A DNA stretch of 64,000 nucleotides, taken from positions 682,001 through 746,000 of the forward strand of contig CP051228.1 of assembly GCA_017792345.1 (NCBI GenBank), in the 5' to 3' direction. Below are positions 61,851-64,000 of this stretch, piece after piece; position 1 is the stretch's first letter, and each line of letters starts with the position of its first letter. The position numbers and the translations under genes are program-made. Below the pieces are notes generated by a model. That model saw nothing but the letters and a program-made list of their open reading frames with translations. It was not told the DNA's origin and searched no databases. Source of the DNA: Mesoflavibacter sp. (GTDB lineage Bacteria; Pseudomonadota; Alphaproteobacteria; UBA8366; Aestuariispiraceae).

Positions 61851-63616
61851 GCCGCCTCCAGCGCCTCGTGAATGCTCGCGTCCCGAATGGCCGCACCACC
61901 GATCAGGGCCTTATGCCACAGGGCATAGAAAAGCAGAACCCAGGCGGCCTGTCCCTCGCGCTTCTTTGACGCGGCGGCGAACAGGGCCTCGACCCGGTCC
62001 GGACGGGCGATGTCCTGAATACAGGCCTGGCGGGCGACAAGACTGCCCAGCCGGGCCGCGTCGCCCGCGATCCAGGCCCCGACCGGGACGGTAAATCCGC
62101 GCTTCGGGGCGAAGGGGTCCGCTTCGGGCAGGCGCTTGTTCAACCACTGGCGCAGCAACCATTTGCCCTTGCCGTCGCGGATCTTCAGGTCGTCCGGCAG
62201 TCGGAACGCCGCTTCCGCCACGGCCGGGTCCAGGAAGGGCGTACGCCCTTCAAGCCCATGCGCCATCAGGCAGCGGTCCAGCTTGACCAGCAGGTCGTTC
62301 GGCAGCCAATCCTCGCAATCGGTCGCCTGGGCGCTTTGCAGCCGGTTGCGCCCGGCCTGACGGTCCAGGGCCTCGCGCCCGGCGATACTGTCGCGCCAGC
62401 CGGTCGGCGTATCGTGCAGCACGCCCAGCCGGTCGAACACGCCCCGGCTGCGGATCGCCTTGCCGCCCAGCCACCAGGGCCGCTGCACCGACCGGTAACG
62501 GCCATACCCGGCGAAAAGCTCATCCCCGCCCTCGCCGCACAGCACGACTTTCAGATCCTGGGCGGCGCGTTCCGCCAGGGTCCAGCTGGGCAGGACCGCA
62601 TAGTCCGCCGTGGGATCGTCGACCGCGGCGGCGATGCGCGGCAGCAGCCGGAAAAAATCCTCGCGCCCGAAGGTCACTTCCTCATGCTGGGCGCCGACCC
62701 GCGCGGCCAGCATACGCGCATGGGCGCGCTCGTCCTGCACGCTGCCATCGTCGAACCCGGCGGTGAAGGCGATGACGGGGGATTCATTCAGTTCCGCCAT
62801 CATGCTCAGGATTGCGCTGGAATCGATCCCGCCGGACAGGAACAGGCCGTAGGGAACGTCCGACCGCTGGTGCACACGCACACTGTTGCGGATGGCGGCG
62901 TCCAGCCGGTCCAGCGCGTCCTGTTCGGAAATTTTCTCCGGCCCGCCGGTCGGCAGGGCCTGGCGCTGGCGGCGCGCGACGATGCGACCCTGGCGCGCGA
63001 CCAGGGTCTCGCCCGGCAGAACCCGGCGGATACCGGCAATGGGCAGGAAACGGCCGCAGGAAAACTGAAGCTGCAGAAAGATATCCCGCGCCGCCTGATC
63101 CAGTGCCACGTCCAGCAGCCCCGACCGCAGGATGACCCCCGGTTCGGACGCGAAAACCAAACCGGTCGCGGTTTCGGCATAATACAGCGGTTTGATCCCG
63201 AACGGGTCGCGCGCCAGGATCAGGCTGCCGCCCTCCGTCGGGTCGTGAATGGCGATCGCATACATGCCGCGCAATTCGTCCGCGAAAGCATCGCCGCTCT
63301 GACGGTACAAGAACAGGGCCGGTTCGCAATCCGACGCGGTCTGGAACGGCGTGCCGTCCATCCGGGCGCGCAGTTCGATGTAGTTGTAGATCTCGCCATT
63401 CGCGACCAGGGCCGCGCCGCCCGGTTCATAGAGCGGCTGGTCGCCCGTGGTCAGGTCGATGATCGCCAGCCGGGTCTGCAGCAGCGCCGTATCGCCGCCA
63501 TAATGCCGGCCGCTGCCATCCGGTCCGCGATGGCTGAGCGCGTCCATCATCGCGTTCAGCGCCGCCTCCGGCGGGGCCGAACCGTCCCGCGTCATGATTC
63601 CGGCAATTCCGCACAT
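61847..63616 (-). CDS. asnB: Asparagine synthetase (glutamine-hydrolysing), copy 2
   Basis: A 589-residue amidotransferase with Cys2 (MCGIAGIM), [21 protein letters not shown] and the synthetase loop [13 protein letters not shown]. The neighbours are a glycosyltransferase three bases upstream and pyrC downstream, so it probably amidates a sugar acid in a surface polymer. It has the same type as the copy at 52792 but clear sequence differences. Confidence 0.92.
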   Translation of the reverse strand: MCGIAGIMTRDGSAPPEAALNAMMDALSHRGPDGSGRHYGGDTALLQTRLAIIDLTTGDQPLYEPGGAALVANGEIYNYIELRARMDGTPFQTASDCEPALFLYRQSGDAFADELRGMYAIAIHDPTEGGSLILARDPFGIKPLYYAETATGLVFASEPGVILRSGLLDVALDQAARDIFLQLQFSCGRFLPIAGIRRVLPGETLVARQGRIVARRQRQALPTGGPEKISEQDALDRLDAAIRNSVRVHQRSDVPYGLFLSGGIDSSAILSMMAELNESPVIAFTAGFDDGSVQDERAHARMLAARVGAQHEEVTFGREDFFRLLPRIAAAVDDPTADYAVLPSWTLAERAAQDLKVVLCGEGGDELFAGYGRYRSVQRPWWLGGKAIRSRGVFDRLGVLHDTPTGWRDSIAGREALDRQAGRNRLQSAQATDCEDWLPNDLLVKLDRCLMAHGLEGRTPFLDPAVAEAAFRLPDDLKIRDGKGKWLLRQWLNKRLPEADPFAPKRGFTVPVGAWIAGDAARLGSLVARQACIQDIARPDRVEALFAAASKKREGQAAWVLLFYALWHKALIGGAAIRDASIHEALEAA

Positions 63617-63619
63617 GGC

Positions 63620-64000
63620 TCAGCCGCCGTTCCGCCGGATCGTGTCGAAGAATTCCTGATAGGCGGCGACGACCGGGCCTTCGGAAAAGCGCTCGGCGAA
63701 AATCGCGTGGCCATTGCCCGCCAGATCGACGCCCAGCGCCTTATCCTCGATCAACCGGTCCACCGCCTTGGCCAGCGCGTCGGCGTCATCGATCGGCGCC
63801 AACAGCCCGGACTTGCCGTCTTCGATCAGCTGGGTCGGCCCCTGCGATGCGGCGGCAACGATCGGCACACCCTGCGCCCAGGCTTCCAGAACGATGTTGC
63901 CCAACGGTTCATGCCGGGACGAGCACAGGAAGATATCGGCCGCGGCGAGCAGTGCGGGCGCATCGTCGCGCCAGCCCAGGAAGCGCACGCGCTGGGCAAC
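63620..64000 (-). CDS. Glycosyltransferase, GT-B fold (5' end outside window)
   Basis: The last ~126 residues of a group 1/GT4-type glycosyltransferase. FLGWRDDAPALLAAADIFL and the donor-binding E-x7-E motif in SSRHEPLGNIVLEAWAQGVP are present. It would transfer an activated sugar during polysaccharide or LPS assembly. It is upstream of, and likely in one operon with, the asparagine synthetase. The start lies beyond the window. Confidence 0.88.
   Translation of the reverse strand, partial: VAQRVRFLGWRDDAPALLAAADIFLCSSRHEPLGNIVLEAWAQGVPIVAAASQGPTQLIEDGKSGLLAPIDDADALAKAVDRLIEDKALGVDLAGNGHAIFAERFSEGPVVAAYQEFFDTIRRNGG

Overview
The window reads as ordinary, gene-dense, GC-rich chromosome of an alphaproteobacterium, probably Rhodospirillales-like. 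The evidence is the assimilatory sulfite block (siroheme synthase, DUF2849, CysI, DUF934), DUF1491, two PAS_5-family proteins and high codon GC. The species cannot be named from the sequence. No rRNA, tRNA or CRISPR array was seen.

Layout. 1-2.8 kb: a succinate dehydrogenase/fumarate reductase operon in the order FeS, two membrane anchors, flavoprotein (cut by the window edge). 2.9-8.2 kb: a small conserved protein, dusA, a CHASE-PAS-GGDEF-EAL c-di-GMP protein and a RidA homologue. 8.2-16.2 kb: clpB with candidate heat-shock promoters, a TmpA/TmpB-like phosphonate pair, an alpha/beta hydrolase-recQ operon and a TauE exporter. 16.2-24.6 kb: a nucleotide-sugar dehydrogenase, a LysR-controlled desaturase plus TIM-barrel pair, a TetR/metallo-beta-lactamase-fold pair, a dehalogenase-like hydrolase opposite a CGNR regulator, and a TagI-family glycosylase. 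24.6-34.4 kb: a PAS_5 protein, an M23 peptidase, a parDE module between two repeat elements, methylmalonyl-CoA mutase, a TyrA-like dehydrogenase, an amidase and a EutB/EutC-like pair. 34.5-38.1 kb: the sulfite reduction operon. 38.1-46.2 kb: a DUF4153 membrane protein, a methyltransferase, a palindromic miniature element, a lipoprotein, a tightly overlapped four-gene operon facing a WYL regulator, then a 770-bp array of composite repeats. 46.2-52.8 kb: malonyl-CoA decarboxylase opposite a class III CoA-transferase, and an XRE/MmyB regulator between two candidate targets. 52.8-64 kb: asparagine synthetase 1, a seven-gene phage structural remnant (portal and scaffold but no capsid), an S24-like regulator, an aminotransferase, pyrC, asparagine synthetase 2 and a glycosyltransferase.

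How the parts work together. Several units are divergent regulator/target pairs with a visible operator between them: LysR, TetR, WYL, XRE and probably CGNR. Surface polysaccharide genes (nucleotide-sugar dehydrogenase, two AsnB-type amidotransferases, a methyltransferase next to the first AsnB, a glycosyltransferase) are scattered through the window. Two families of dispersed palindromic repeats mark many 3' ends.

The best candidates for new biology are the WYL-controlled four-gene operon with its perfect 12-6-12 operator, the TmpAB pair, the 217-bp composite repeat array, the 173-bp nested inverted repeat, the parDE cassette bracketed by direct repeats, and the capsid-less phage module in which two proteins share one C-terminal motif.
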